Positions 1-8,271 of a DNA stretch of 64,000 nucleotides are shown one piece after another. Position 1 is the first letter of the stretch. Every line of letters begins with the position of its first letter. The notes under the pieces are model-generated. The model saw nothing but the letters and a program-made list of their open reading frames with translations. It had not been told where the DNA came from and made no database searches. The stretch spans positions 1 through 64,000 of the forward strand of contig CALVBB010000007.1 in assembly GCA_944325705.1 (NCBI GenBank), written 5' to 3'. The translations under genes were made by a program, and so were the position numbers. The DNA comes from Candidatus Gastranaerophilales bacterium. GTDB lineage: Bacteria; Cyanobacteriota; Vampirovibrionia; Gastranaerophilales; Gastranaerophilaceae.

Positions 1-693
1 TCATCTTTCACTTCTAAAAAAGCTGCATTCACTCTGGCTGAAGTGCTCATCACGCTTGGAATTATTGGTGTTGTTGCTGCGATGACACTTCCGGCAGTAA
101 TAAATAAATACCAGAAGAAAGAGGCGGCAACACGTCTTGCTCAGGCTTATTCGGTTGTTTCTCAGGCAATAAAGCTTTCGGAACTGGAAAACGGACCTAT
201 GGAATACTGGGAAACAGGTGATTTTGATCCGGATGCTCCGACAGGTACAGGGGAAAAAAAGACCGCAGATTTTGTAAAAAAATATGTGCAGCCTTATATG
301 AAATCCGTAAACGAACATTTGATGTATTCTTCAGGTTCTCCTTATGATTATTACTATTACACACGGGATGGGCAGCTTGTGACCGGACAGGGGCATACCC
401 ATTACAGTATAGCGCTTATGAACGGGACTTATCTGCATTTTAATGCAAATTATAATAATTCGGAAAGAATACGTTTACGCATTGATATAAACGGCATGAA
501 GAAACCAAATATAATCGGCAGGGATACTTTTTATGCAACTTTTTATCCGAAGTTTGCGATGACCGGAGAGGGGCAAACAAGAGAAGAGCTTATCGAACTT
601 TGTGCGGGTGGTCGTACAATAGATGAGCAGGCAACCTGCGGGGCGTTAATTCAGCAAGACGGCTGGCAGATAAAGGACGATTATCCGTGGTAG
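1..693 (+). CDS. type IV pilin-like protein (5' end outside window)
   Basis: Prepilin-type surface or pseudopilin subunit. The frame is open from base 1, so the start codon lies upstream; the internal GTG at 43 falls inside the signal and is not a credible start. The first residues lead into the class III prepilin signal FTLAEVLITLGIIG, here after Ala instead of the usual Gly, meaning a prepilin peptidase site followed by the hydrophobic assembly helix. The C-terminal half has DINGMKKPNIIGRDTF, fitting the pattern D-x-N-G-x-K-x-P-N-x-x-G-x-D that recurs in all five pilins of this window. The end, DGWQIKDDYPW, is nearly identical to that of the pilin at 62.6-63.4 kb, so the two are close paralogues. 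Whether it is a major pilin, minor pilin or adhesin cannot be told. Confidence 0.85.
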   Translation, partial: SSFTSKKAAFTLAEVLITLGIIGVVAAMTLPAVINKYQKKEAATRLAQAYSVVSQAIKLSELENGPMEYWETGDFDPDAPTGTGEKKTADFVKKYVQPYMKSVNEHLMYSSGSPYDYYYYTRDGQLVTGQGHTHYSIALMNGTYLHFNANYNNSERIRLRIDINGMKKPNIIGRDTFYATFYPKFAMTGEGQTREELIELCAGGRTIDEQATCGALIQQDGWQIKDDYPW

Positions 694-826
694 TTTGAGA
701 ACCCCTATAACGCAAAAATCTCCCAGCCGTCAGCCGAAACGGGCATAGTAAAACTTCAACAAGAATTTCCGGCAAAGTAAAACCGGACAGGTCCGGTGGG
801 AGATAAAGGATGATTATCCGTGGTAA
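658..826. repeat. inverted and direct copies of a pilin 3' end
   Basis: The gene end at 658-671 (GACGGCTGGCAGAT) is followed at 718-731 by its inverted copy with one mismatch (ATCTCCCAGCCGTC). At 795-826 there is a direct, slightly diverged copy of the last ~32 bases of the pilin gene, including its stop. The same order is seen downstream of the pilin at 63.4 kb. The direct copy supplies the stop codon of the convergent yifB gene, which ends at 814. This looks like a residue of recombination or duplication at pilin 3' ends. Confidence 0.7.
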
Positions 827-2358
827 ATTCCTGCTGAGTTAAACACTCTGTATTGCAGTGCCTGCATAAGATGCTGCTGTGTTATAAGTTCAGAGCCGTC
901 CAGATCTGCAATTGTGCGTGCAAGCTTCAAAACACGGTCATATCTTCTGCCGGAAAGCTGGTATTTTACAATTGCAGCTTTAAAGATTGCTTCCGAGTCT
1001 CTGTCAATTTTGCAGTATTTTTTTACAAGCTGCGGAGTAAGCTCGGAATTAGTCAAAATTCCTTCATTCTTGTATCTCTCAGCCTGAATCTTTCTTGCTT
1101 TAATCACACGCTGCCGGATTTGTGATGAAGGTTCTTCCTGCGTTTTTGTGTTCAAAAGCTCCTCCGGCGTCAGGCGCGGAACATCAATCTGCAGGTCAAT
1201 TCGGTCAAGCAGCGGGCCAGAAAGCTTTGAAAGGTAACGGTTTATCTGGAATTCAGAACAGGTGCACTGCTTTTCCCTGTCGCCTAAATATCCGCACGGG
1301 CAAGGATTCATTGCGCCTAGCAGCATAAATTTCGCCGGATATTTTATGGAATGTTTTGCCCTTGATATTACAATTTCGCTGTCCTCAAGCGGTTGCCGCA
1401 GAACTTCAAGCACGTTGCGCGGAAATTCCACCATTTCGTCTAAAAAAAGTACACCTCTGTGGGCTAGTGTAATTTCTCCGGGTTTAGGATTGGTACCGCC
1501 GCCGATGATACCGTTTGCCGAAGCTGTATGATGGACGGCTCTGAACGGACGCTTTGTCATTAAGGGTTCATCTGCTGAAAGAAGCCCTGATATGCTGTAG
1601 ATTTTTGTAAGCTCAATAGCTTCTTCCATCTCAAGCGGCGGAAGAATTGAGGCAAAACATTTTGCCATAAGGGTTTTGCCCGAACCCGGTGAGCCTACCA
1701 TAAGCATATTATGTCCGCCCGCCGCTGCTATTTCCATTGCCCGCTTTGCTTTGTGCTGTCCTTTGACGTCTTTGAAATCATAGAGAAAATCGTTCTGAGA
1801 ATTTTCTTCTAAGTATTTTGCAGAATTAATTCTTGTCGGCGTGATAGGCGTTTCCAGAAAATGGTTTACCACATCGGATAGAGTTTCTGCGCCGTAAACA
1901 TTTATATCTTCAACAAGCGCAGCTTCTTTAATATTCTGTGCAGGTACAATAACATTTCTTATTCCTGCTTCCTTAAACCCGAGAACTATCGGCAGAACCC
2001 CTGTTATGCCGCGAAGGCTTCCGTCAAGCGAAAGTTCACCGGCAAAGCCATAATCTTTTGTCTTTTCGCTTTCGATTGCACATTCTTCAATTAGAATTCC
2101 GACAGCAATCGGAAGGTCGAAATTTGTGCCCTCTTTTTTTAAATCAGCAGGCGCAAGGTTAATAACAACTTTTTTGTCAGGAAACGTCAGGTTTGAATTT
2201 TTTATGGCAGAGCGAACCCTTGCGCGCGCCTCGTTGATTGCAGCGTCCGGAAGCCCGACTATCGCAACGCCGGGGAGAGAATTTATAACATCAGTTTCCA
2301 CATCAACCCTGTATGCGTTCAGTCCTATTACTGTTGCTGTTGTAACCTTGTTTACCAT
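814..2358 (-). CDS. comM: YifB/ComM family Mg chelatase-like AAA+ ATPase
   Basis: AAA+ helicase-like ATPase of the YifB/ComM family; characterised ComM proteins drive branch migration during natural transformation. The N-terminal ~190 residues are the Lon-protease-like ChlI domain. Walker A GSPGSGKT is near residue 222, Walker B is VLFLDEM, and a Cys cluster (NPCPCGY...CTC) follows, as usual in this family. At 514 residues it has normal full length. I start it at MVNKVTTATVIGL (2358), the family's usual N-terminus, rather than six codons upstream. A TATAAT lies only about 8 nt before this ATG and no ribosome binding site is visible. The last codons and stop come from the pilin-end repeat. Together with a type IV pilus elsewhere in the window it is compatible with, but does not prove, DNA uptake. 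Confidence 0.93.
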   Translation of the reverse strand: MVNKVTTATVIGLNAYRVDVETDVINSLPGVAIVGLPDAAINEARARVRSAIKNSNLTFPDKKVVINLAPADLKKEGTNFDLPIAVGILIEECAIESEKTKDYGFAGELSLDGSLRGITGVLPIVLGFKEAGIRNVIVPAQNIKEAALVEDINVYGAETLSDVVNHFLETPITPTRINSAKYLEENSQNDFLYDFKDVKGQHKAKRAMEIAAAGGHNMLMVGSPGSGKTLMAKCFASILPPLEMEEAIELTKIYSISGLLSADEPLMTKRPFRAVHHTASANGIIGGGTNPKPGEITLAHRGVLFLDEMVEFPRNVLEVLRQPLEDSEIVISRAKHSIKYPAKFMLLGAMNPCPCGYLGDREKQCTCSEFQINRYLSKLSGPLLDRIDLQIDVPRLTPEELLNTKTQEEPSSQIRQRVIKARKIQAERYKNEGILTNSELTPQLVKKYCKIDRDSEAIFKAAIVKYQLSGRRYDRVLKLARTIADLDGSELITQQHLMQALQYRVFNSAGIYHG

Positions 2359-2369
2359 AAATAAATTAT

Positions 2370-2398
2370 ACAACAAATTTTTGTATTATAATAATCTT
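2370..2398. promoter_or_regulatory. compact divergent promoter region of comM and the GT9 gene
   Basis: Only ~40 bp separate the two start codons. On each strand a TATAAT-like hexamer lies within about 8-15 nt of the ATG and no Shine-Dalgarno sequence is visible, which would suit leaderless or near-leaderless transcripts. The region is AT-rich, so chance matches are possible. Confidence 0.4.
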
Positions 2399-3400
2399 AT
2401 GGAAAAGATTAAAAATATTCTGGCAATAAATTTTGGCGGTATCGGTGATGAGATTTTTTTCCTGCCTGCATTGATTTCTCTGAAAAAAGAGTTCCCGCAG
2501 GCGAAAATTACACTTGCGCTTGAGCCGCGGAGCAAAAGTGTAAAAGATTTAACTGAGGTTATCAGCGATTTAATCCTTGTTGATGTGAAGGGCAAAAATA
2601 AGTATTTTGAACTTTTGAAATTAATTTTTAAAGCAAGAGCCGGCCATTTTGATATGGTTATATCCTCCGGCGGCAATAAATTTATAAGTGTGCTATTATG
2701 GCTTACAGGAATTAGAAAAAGGTACGGCTATGACGCTGGTGCACTGAGCCGGAAGCTTTTGACGCAGGCTGTCAGGCTGAATAAAAATCAGTATGCCTGT
2801 GCAATGTATCATGATTTAGTGACTCCGGTAACTGACTATAAAACAGAACTTCCTGAGATAAATGTACTGCCTGCCGAAAAAATTCCTGATTCTGTTCTTA
2901 TTCATCCGGGAGTGAGCAGGATGAGTGTTCAAAAAGGCTGTATAAAAACAATTTCGGCTCAAATCTGGGCAGAAACTGCAGAACTGCTTATCAAAAAAGG
3001 TAAAAATGTAATGCTTGCAGGCGGGCCTGATGACAATGACTGTATCCAAATAATCAGAAAGTATCTTTCTGAAAAAGGGTTGGTATTTGAGGATTACTAC
3101 GGCAAAACAAGAAGCTTAAAAGATTTAGCGGAACTAATCGCAAGAGCAGAAGTTTTTGTATGTTCGGATTCTGCACCGCTGCATATTGCGGTCGCCTTAA
3201 AAACAAAAACTTTTGTCATTTTCGGGCCGACAGATGACAAAAAGTTAATTCCGCAATCAGAAAGGGTAGTTCCGGTGAAAGCAGGAGATAACTGCCCGCT
3301 CAAGCCGTGCCTGTGGGAGCGCAGATTAACTACCTGCGACAGATTGGACTGTCTGAAAATTACTGCTGAAGATGTTGTAAAAGCAGTTTGCTGTTCTTAA
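2399..3400 (+). CDS. glycosyltransferase family 9 (heptosyltransferase-like)
   Basis: GT-B glycosyltransferase of the ADP-heptose:LPS heptosyltransferase type (GT9), expected at the inner face of the inner membrane adding a sugar to lipid A core or another surface glycan. The N-terminus MEKIKNILAINFGGIGDEIF carries the glycine-rich acceptor-site loop of the family. IHPGVS in the middle and FVCSDSAPLHIAVALKTKTF, followed by FGPTDD, are the donor-binding C-terminal motifs. The product is 333 residues, normal for the family. The frame is open further upstream but runs antisense through comM, so I start at 2399. Substrate cannot be told, and no LPS gene cluster surrounds it. Confidence 0.88.
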   Translation: MEKIKNILAINFGGIGDEIFFLPALISLKKEFPQAKITLALEPRSKSVKDLTEVISDLILVDVKGKNKYFELLKLIFKARAGHFDMVISSGGNKFISVLLWLTGIRKRYGYDAGALSRKLLTQAVRLNKNQYACAMYHDLVTPVTDYKTELPEINVLPAEKIPDSVLIHPGVSRMSVQKGCIKTISAQIWAETAELLIKKGKNVMLAGGPDDNDCIQIIRKYLSEKGLVFEDYYGKTRSLKDLAELIARAEVFVCSDSAPLHIAVALKTKTFVIFGPTDDKKLIPQSERVVPVKAGDNCPLKPCLWERRLTTCDRLDCLKITAEDVVKAVCCS

Positions 3401-3416
3401 AACTGTCTGATTTATT

Positions 3417-3625
3417 TTGGAAGGCTTTTTTGAAACAACTTTTTGCGCCGGAAACTTAAATGCCGAGAGGTACCGCAAAGAAATTACAGAGCTTGCGGAG
3501 TTTGTTGATGTCAGTGAAAGCACAATAAGCCTTCTTGAAAAAGCTGTGCAGACACCTTCTATTTTCTGGTTTATGATATTGCAAAAGTTCTTGAAATCAA
3601 ATATTCCCTAAATTCCAACGCTTAA
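3417..3625 (+). pseudogene. frameshifted XRE-family HTH regulator remnant
   Basis: The frame from 3417 gives ITELAEFVDVSESTISLLEK, the core of an XRE/Cro helix-turn-helix domain. After TPSIF the expected continuation (LVYDIAKVLEIKYS, the fourth and fifth helices) is in another frame, ending at 3625. The N-terminal part (KQLFA..., then RKLK) is also scattered over frames. At least two frameshifts are therefore needed to restore a normal ~65-residue HTH protein. Its 3' end overlaps the end of the convergent SDR gene. It resembles the intact HTH proteins at 42.5 and 44.6 kb and is probably a dead relative. Confidence 0.65.
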
Positions 3626-4309
3626 ACCGGCGCAGAGATTTATCCCCTGTCCGGTTATTCCTTTTGCATCATCTGAGATTAAATATTTGCAGAGTTTTGC
3701 GACTTCTTCGGGTTTTACAAAACGTTTCTGTGGAATGCAATCAAGAATTTCTTCTTTTGTAAATTCACTTTCTTCTATAGATTTCCCGCCGAGTTCCGTA
3801 TCAACCCAGCCCGGGTTAATTGTGTTGACCGTAATATTATATTCGGCAAGTTCGAGTGCAAGAGCTTTTGTAAGTCCGAGAAGTCCGGCTTTGCTTGATG
3901 AATAAAGGCTTGCGTAAGCTTCGCCCATTACTCCCGAGATTGAGCCGATATTGATAATTTTGCCCCATTTTTGTTCTTTCATAAATGGTACTGTGACTGC
4001 TATTAGTTTTACGGGGGAAATAAGATTTGTTGTGAATATCCGGTCAATTTCTTCCTCTTCAGCGGAATCTATTGCGCCGTAAATGTATTCGCCAGCATTA
4101 TTAATCAATACATCTATCTTGTTCTTATTTATAAAATTTTTAAGTTCTTCAAGTGATGAAGTAAGGTCACAGGTGCAATACCCCTGTGCTCCAATAGTTT
4201 TCAGCGCTTCTTCATTCCTGCCGGTAACAAAAATATGACCAAGCGGCAAAAGTTCCTGCGCAATGGCTCTGCCTATACCTTTTGATGCGCCTGTTACAAG
4301 TATATTCAT
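3608..4309 (-). CDS. short-chain dehydrogenase/reductase (FabG-like)
   Basis: NAD(P)-dependent oxidoreductase of the classical SDR family, 233 residues. Visible motifs: the cofactor loop TGASKGIG at the N-terminus, NNAG near residue 70, a catalytic Ser in IGSISG, and Y-x3-K in YSSSK, then the NPGWVDTE segment. The start overlaps the tcdA stop in an ATGA arrangement, so the two are translationally coupled in a minus-strand operon (nrtR-like, secG, tcdA, SDR). FabG-type 3-oxoacyl-ACP reductase is possible, but the neighbours do not indicate fatty acid synthesis, so the substrate is left open. Confidence 0.85.
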   Translation of the reverse strand: MNILVTGASKGIGRAIAQELLPLGHIFVTGRNEEALKTIGAQGYCTCDLTSSLEELKNFINKNKIDVLINNAGEYIYGAIDSAEEEEIDRIFTTNLISPVKLIAVTVPFMKEQKWGKIINIGSISGVMGEAYASLYSSSKAGLLGLTKALALELAEYNITVNTINPGWVDTELGGKSIEESEFTKEEILDCIPQKRFVKPEEVAKLCKYLISDDAKGITGQGINLCAGLSVGI

Positions 4310-5067
4310 GATTTATACTCCTTTAAGATAGATTGCGTAATATGTGCCGCCATAAAAATTCCCGCGCAGCTTGCCACAAACGGAGTCGAGGCAGGAGTGA
4401 TTTTGGTAAATTCAATATTTTTCCCGTTTCTGGTAGTGATTTTTTCGGTTTCAGAAATTTTTTCTCTTGAAAAAGGTTTTTCCCTGCTTGCGACAACCGT
4501 AATCCCTTTTTCAATCCCCCGTTTTTTTAACTGATAAATTATGTTTGAAACAAACGGCGCATTTTTATTTTCTATTTCCGAAATATCTGAGATGTATAAT
4601 TTCGTTGGATCAATTCTGTTGCCTGCACCCATGGAACTTATGACCGGAATGTTTTCTCTTACGCAGGTTTCCAAAAGGGAAATCTTAGAGCGCATTGTGT
4701 CTATGGCGTCGGCGACATAGTGGAAGTGTGAAGAGTGAAGTGTGAAGATTGAATTAAGATTATCTGTATAAAAATCGTTTATAATATTTAATTTAATTTC
4801 AGGGTTAATATCTTTCAACCGTTTTTCAAAAAGTTCGGTCTTTTTTTGTCCGACAGTTGATTGAAGTGCTATGATTTGCCGGTTGATGTTTGTTTCGGAT
4901 ACAACGTCAAAGTCTACAAGTGTCAGAGTTCCTATGCCGGCTCTTGCAAGACTTTCTGCGCAATACCCACCTACACCGCCGAGTCCGAATACTGCAACGT
5001 GTTTAGTTTTTAAAAGTTTCTGGTTATCTTCTCCCCAGAAAAGAGCGTTGCGTGAAAATGTTTCCAC
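4306..5067 (-). CDS. tcdA: tRNA threonylcarbamoyladenosine dehydratase (TcdA/CsdL type)
   Basis: E1-like ThiF/MoeB-family enzyme that uses ATP to cyclise t6A at position 37 of ANN-decoding tRNAs to ct6A. The N-terminus FSRNALFWGEDNQKLL is typical of TcdA (family knowledge). The Rossmann loop GLGGVGG is near residue 30, and DFDVVSETNINRQ is the ATP-binding Asp/Arg segment. Length 253 fits. It starts with GTG at 5067. It lies 15 nt after secG and overlaps the SDR start by 4 nt, so it is in one operon with them. Confidence 0.88.
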   Translation of the reverse strand: METFSRNALFWGEDNQKLLKTKHVAVFGLGGVGGYCAESLARAGIGTLTLVDFDVVSETNINRQIIALQSTVGQKKTELFEKRLKDINPEIKLNIINDFYTDNLNSIFTLHSSHFHYVADAIDTMRSKISLLETCVRENIPVISSMGAGNRIDPTKLYISDISEIENKNAPFVSNIIYQLKKRGIEKGITVVASREKPFSREKISETEKITTRNGKNIEFTKITPASTPFVASCAGIFMAAHITQSILKEYKS

Positions 5068-5082
5068 GAAAAATCTTCTTTC

Positions 5083-5307
5083 TTACTTAACAATCCCGAA
5101 ACCGATAAGGAATGTGCATATTAAAAATATTGCAGCAATAATACCGGTAACTTTGTTTAATCCTTTTTCAGCGCTCTTTTGTGAACTGAAAATCTGGGAG
5201 GCTCCGCCAAATCCCGCGATACCGTCGCCTTTTGGCGAGTGAAGCAGAATTAGTATTACAAGAAGTATTGCTGTTATTATCTGTATTGTCCATAAAAATG
5301 TTAACAT
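5083..5307 (-). CDS. secG: preprotein translocase subunit SecG
   Basis: Small inner-membrane subunit of the SecYEG channel that assists SecA-driven export. 74 residues with two hydrophobic segments (about 5-22 and 53-72) joined by the conserved loop LLHSPKGDGIAGFGG, a standard SecG signature. It sits 3 nt after the Nudix-type gene and just before tcdA on the minus strand. Confidence 0.93.
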   Translation of the reverse strand: MLTFLWTIQIITAILLVILILLHSPKGDGIAGFGGASQIFSSQKSAEKGLNKVTGIIAAIFLICTFLIGFGIVK

Positions 5308-5310
5308 CTT

Positions 5311-5997
5311 TTATTTTTTCTCCTTTTTCTTGTTAGAAATGAAATGTGCCCGCTTGGAATCCAGTTTGATACTTTCAAAGGTGTATAATCTGGCAGGGCG
5401 TTTCGAGGATGATTTTGTGTATTCGTCAAGTTCGATTAAACCTTCTGTGGCAAGCGCTTTCTTTCTGAAATTACGCTTGTCAAGCTTTTTGTCCATAATC
5501 AACTCGTAAGCCTTTTGCATTTCGGTCAGTGTGAATTTTTCATTCAAGAGCTGATATGCAACCGGACAAATTTCCAGTCTTTCCCGTGTTCTTTTGAGTG
5601 AATACTGAATAATTTCTTTGTGGTCAAACGCAAGAGGCGGAAGGTCTGAAACTTTGTGCCAGCCGAGTTCAGGCGAGGAAATAATCTTGATGTCCTCGGC
5701 CCTCACCAGTGCAAAGTATGCGCAGGTAATAACCCTTGAATTAGGGTGGCGCAAAGGATCTCCGAATGTATAAAGCTGTTCAAGATAAATGTTGTCTACG
5801 TTTGTACGCTCTTTCAACACCCTTAATGCCGCCTGATCAAGGTTCTCTGATAATCTTACGTACCCCCCGGGAATCGCCCATTTGTCTTTGAAAGGTTCGT
5901 TTAATCTTTTTACAAGAAGCACCTGAATGGCGTTGTTAATTATTGTCAGAATTACAACGTCGACTGTAATTTCGTGTGTTTTCGTTTCATTAAACAT
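5311..5997 (-). CDS. Nudix-domain protein with C-terminal winged helix (NrtR-like regulator)
   Basis: N-terminal Nudix fold (residues ~8-135) followed by a basic C-terminal domain (~150-228) resembling the winged helix of NrtR-type regulators, which sense ADP-ribose and control NAD metabolism. The Nudix box is degenerate: after GGYVRLSE the catalytic R-E-x2-E-E stretch reads RVLKER, lacking the first metal-binding Glu and the second Glu of the EE pair. Loss of hydrolysis with retained ligand binding is typical of NrtR regulators. Start set at MFNETKTHEI (5997); an upstream in-frame codon would add 11 unsupported residues. No NAD-biosynthesis gene is adjacent, so its target is unknown. An active hydrolase is the less likely alternative. 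Confidence 0.72.
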   Translation of the reverse strand: MFNETKTHEITVDVVILTIINNAIQVLLVKRLNEPFKDKWAIPGGYVRLSENLDQAALRVLKERTNVDNIYLEQLYTFGDPLRHPNSRVITCAYFALVRAEDIKIISSPELGWHKVSDLPPLAFDHKEIIQYSLKRTRERLEICPVAYQLLNEKFTLTEMQKAYELIMDKKLDKRNFRKKALATEGLIELDEYTKSSSKRPARLYTFESIKLDSKRAHFISNKKKEKK

Positions 5998-6163
5998 AAT
6001 TAATCTCTTACCCTGATTTTTAATATACAATAAACATAAAATTTTACATAAGTTAATATAAGCAATTGTTAATAAATTTTTACATCATACGGGGTTAGAG
6101 GTCAATTTTCAGTTATGATTTGTGTTTATATATATAACGGGGAATAATTATCAGGGAATTTTT

Positions 6164-7123
6164 ATGAATTGTTTTTGCCATGGCTTTAATATGAACTTTA
6201 TGTTCGGCGGAAATATGTTCGGCGGCCTGTGCAGACCTGCGGCTTTTCCTGTAATGGATCCTTTCTGGGCAGGTGCAATTAACGGTTACAGAACTTCAAT
6301 GAGTAATTTTTTCATGAATATGATGTTCAATCCGTTTATGTCTGCTTCTCTTTTTTCAATGCCTCAGATGAATTACAGCGTTTATCCTTCTTATAACATC
6401 AACTTTAATTATGTTCCGCCGGATCCTGAGCCTCGTTCTTCTCTGAAATACGGCAGAGCAGCATCTGTACAGCCATCAGATGACTGGGAAAAGGTTTACA
6501 AAGAACTGATGGAATCCTTTGAGAAAAAAGAAACAAAAACTGCATCATTAACAACATCCCGCACAACAACAAGAACATCAGGAACGACAACTGTATCAAG
6601 CCGGACGACAGTGTCTGTTGATACCGCTCAGTTGAAAAGAAATTTCAGTCCTGAATTTATAAATAAAACAAAACAGGTTGCCCAAAATTTAAACTGCGAT
6701 TGGAAGGATTTGATGGCATTAATGCAGGCGGAATCCGGTATTAATCCGCAGGCATGGAACGGCGGTTTCGCTGTGGGACTTATCCAGTTTACGGATTATT
6801 CTATTGCCGATTTGCATAGAGTTTACGGACTTAATTTAACCAAAGAAAAAATTGCTCAAATGTCAGGTGTTGAACAGCTTGATCTTGTTGAAAAATATTT
6901 GAAACTTGCAAAAAGCTATAAATTTCCGGAGAACGCAAGACTGTCTGCCGGGGATCTTTATGCTATAAATTTTCTCCCGAACAGAGCAGATAGGGAGGTT
7001 CTTGCAACAAGAGAGGAAAAGTATTACCACAGCAATCCTATTGATGAGGACGGCGACGGTGTAATTTCTAAAAAAGATCTTGAGATAAGACTGGATAAAA
7101 AACGCCTTGAAGTTTTCGCGTAA
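6164..7123 (+). CDS. lytic transglycosylase-like protein with C-terminal EF-hand
   Basis: Probable peptidoglycan-cleaving SLT-type domain. 319 residues from the ATG at 6164. The N-terminal ~80 residues are rich in Met, Phe, Asn and Gly (NCFCHGFNMNFMFGGNMFGG) with no ordinary signal peptide. A Thr/Ser-rich linker covers ~125-152. The SLT-like domain runs ~160-275 with catalytic Glu190 in MQAESGINP and the GLIQF motif. A canonical EF-hand loop DEDGDGVISKKD lies at 294-305. A second protein with the same domain order is encoded at 9.6-11.0 kb on the other side of minCDE. Without a signal peptide the export route is unclear. It may be a substrate of a dedicated secretion system, but that is inference. 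Confidence 0.7.
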   Translation: MNCFCHGFNMNFMFGGNMFGGLCRPAAFPVMDPFWAGAINGYRTSMSNFFMNMMFNPFMSASLFSMPQMNYSVYPSYNINFNYVPPDPEPRSSLKYGRAASVQPSDDWEKVYKELMESFEKKETKTASLTTSRTTTRTSGTTTVSSRTTVSVDTAQLKRNFSPEFINKTKQVAQNLNCDWKDLMALMQAESGINPQAWNGGFAVGLIQFTDYSIADLHRVYGLNLTKEKIAQMSGVEQLDLVEKYLKLAKSYKFPENARLSAGDLYAINFLPNRADREVLATREEKYYHSNPIDEDGDGVISKKDLEIRLDKKRLEVFA

Positions 7124-7264
7124 AAATTTTTAAGCCGTATGATAATTTGAACGATGCAATAAGCCTATCTTTATTGCTTAACAGATCACCCTTCACTTAA
7201 ATCGTTGCGGTCAACTCAGCCCCCGCACACACAAACATTACATTTTTGAAATAATTTCTTGCAG

Positions 7265-7293
7265 TTGAAAAATTTTTTGTGTATGGTTATCTT
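7265..7293 (+). promoter_or_regulatory. putative sigma-70 promoter of minCDE
   Basis: TTGAAA (7265-7270), a 17-nt spacer and TATCTT (7288-7293), ending 26 nt before the minC start. An AGGAAGG ribosome binding site follows. The remainder of the 196-bp gap upstream shows no gene. Confidence 0.45.
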
Positions 7294-7319
7294 ATAGCTG
7301 ATTTTTAGGAAGGAAAATA

Positions 7320-8189
7320 ATGGAAAAGGGATATGTAGAAAACGGCTTCATTGTTGATGTAGCCAGTGCTAAAAAAACTTCTGAAATAATATATGAATTG
7401 AGCCGCATTCTTGATATGCCCGAGGCTAAAAATAAAAAAGTATGTTTAAAGCTCGGGAGCATTCCGCTCAGTGCCTCTGAACTTATCAGTATAAAAGCCC
7501 TTATTGAAACTATGGAATCTGAAATTGAATTTATTTCAACCCAGTCACCGGTTACAGAAGCTGCTGCAAAAGATTTAGGCATTGAAATTTCTAAAATTGA
7601 AAATGTCGTACCGGCTCTCGATATAGAAGCTTCTGCAGAAGATAACCGTACGGTTAATGAAGAATTGGAAACAGCGCTGGATAAAATTTTCGGAGAAGGC
7701 GATTTTGATGAGCGCTATCCGGAAGAAGAAATACCGGAAGCTTCAACTGATACCTCTGGAAAAGAGATTATAGTTGAAGAAGCTGAAGATGCTGTTGATG
7801 AGGAAGAAGTAAAAAAATACAACAGAGAAACTGAAAAATTACCTACCCTTTATATCCACAGAACACTGCGTTCAGGACAGAGTCTTTCCTCAGAAGGAAA
7901 TGTTGTTGTAATCGGTGATGTGAATCCGGGCGCTGAAATTGTTGCCAAAGGCGATATTACTGTATGGGGAGTGCTCGGAGGTATAGCTCACGCAGGTTCT
8001 GACGGAAATACATATTCAAGAATAAGAGCATTAAAATTGAATGCAATACAGTTAAGAATTGGCGATATTTTTGCAAGGCGGCCGGATACCGGCAATATGC
8101 CTTATGTCCAGAAATCAGATACTTTTACTCCGGAAGAAGCCAGAGTAAGCAAAAAACATATAGTGATTTACAGAATACATGAATCGTAG
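7320..8189 (+). CDS. minC: septum site-determining protein MinC
   Basis: Inhibitor of FtsZ assembly that keeps division at mid-cell, acting with MinD at the membrane. 289 residues. The C-terminal ~110 residues form the conserved beta-helical MinD-binding domain (GNVVVIGDVNPGAEIVAKGD and WGVLGGIAHAG, then IFARRP). The N-terminal domain (1-100) is more diverged, and an acidic linker (~115-170) separates them. First gene of minC-minD-minE, with an AGGAAGG ribosome binding site. Confidence 0.93.
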   Translation: MEKGYVENGFIVDVASAKKTSEIIYELSRILDMPEAKNKKVCLKLGSIPLSASELISIKALIETMESEIEFISTQSPVTEAAAKDLGIEISKIENVVPALDIEASAEDNRTVNEELETALDKIFGEGDFDERYPEEEIPEASTDTSGKEIIVEEAEDAVDEEEVKKYNRETEKLPTLYIHRTLRSGQSLSSEGNVVVIGDVNPGAEIVAKGDITVWGVLGGIAHAGSDGNTYSRIRALKLNAIQLRIGDIFARRPDTGNMPYVQKSDTFTPEEARVSKKHIVIYRIHES

Positions 8190-8271
8190 AAAGGCGGCGG
8201 GAGGAACTATGCAGACTTGTATTAAACCGGAACCGTCAGTGCTTGACGAAAAAGATAAAAAAGGAGAAACC

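Noticed and set aside
853..1531. Plus-strand frames inside comM
   Set aside because: Shadows of a well-supported AAA+ ATPase with intact motifs on the other strand.
2126..2398. Upstream extension of the GT9 reading frame
   Set aside because: It is antisense to comM; the GT9 family N-terminus begins at MEKIKNIL (2399).
7124..7319. tRNA-like or small RNA gene upstream of minC
   Set aside because: No cloverleaf with conserved T-arm could be found; short pairing segments only.
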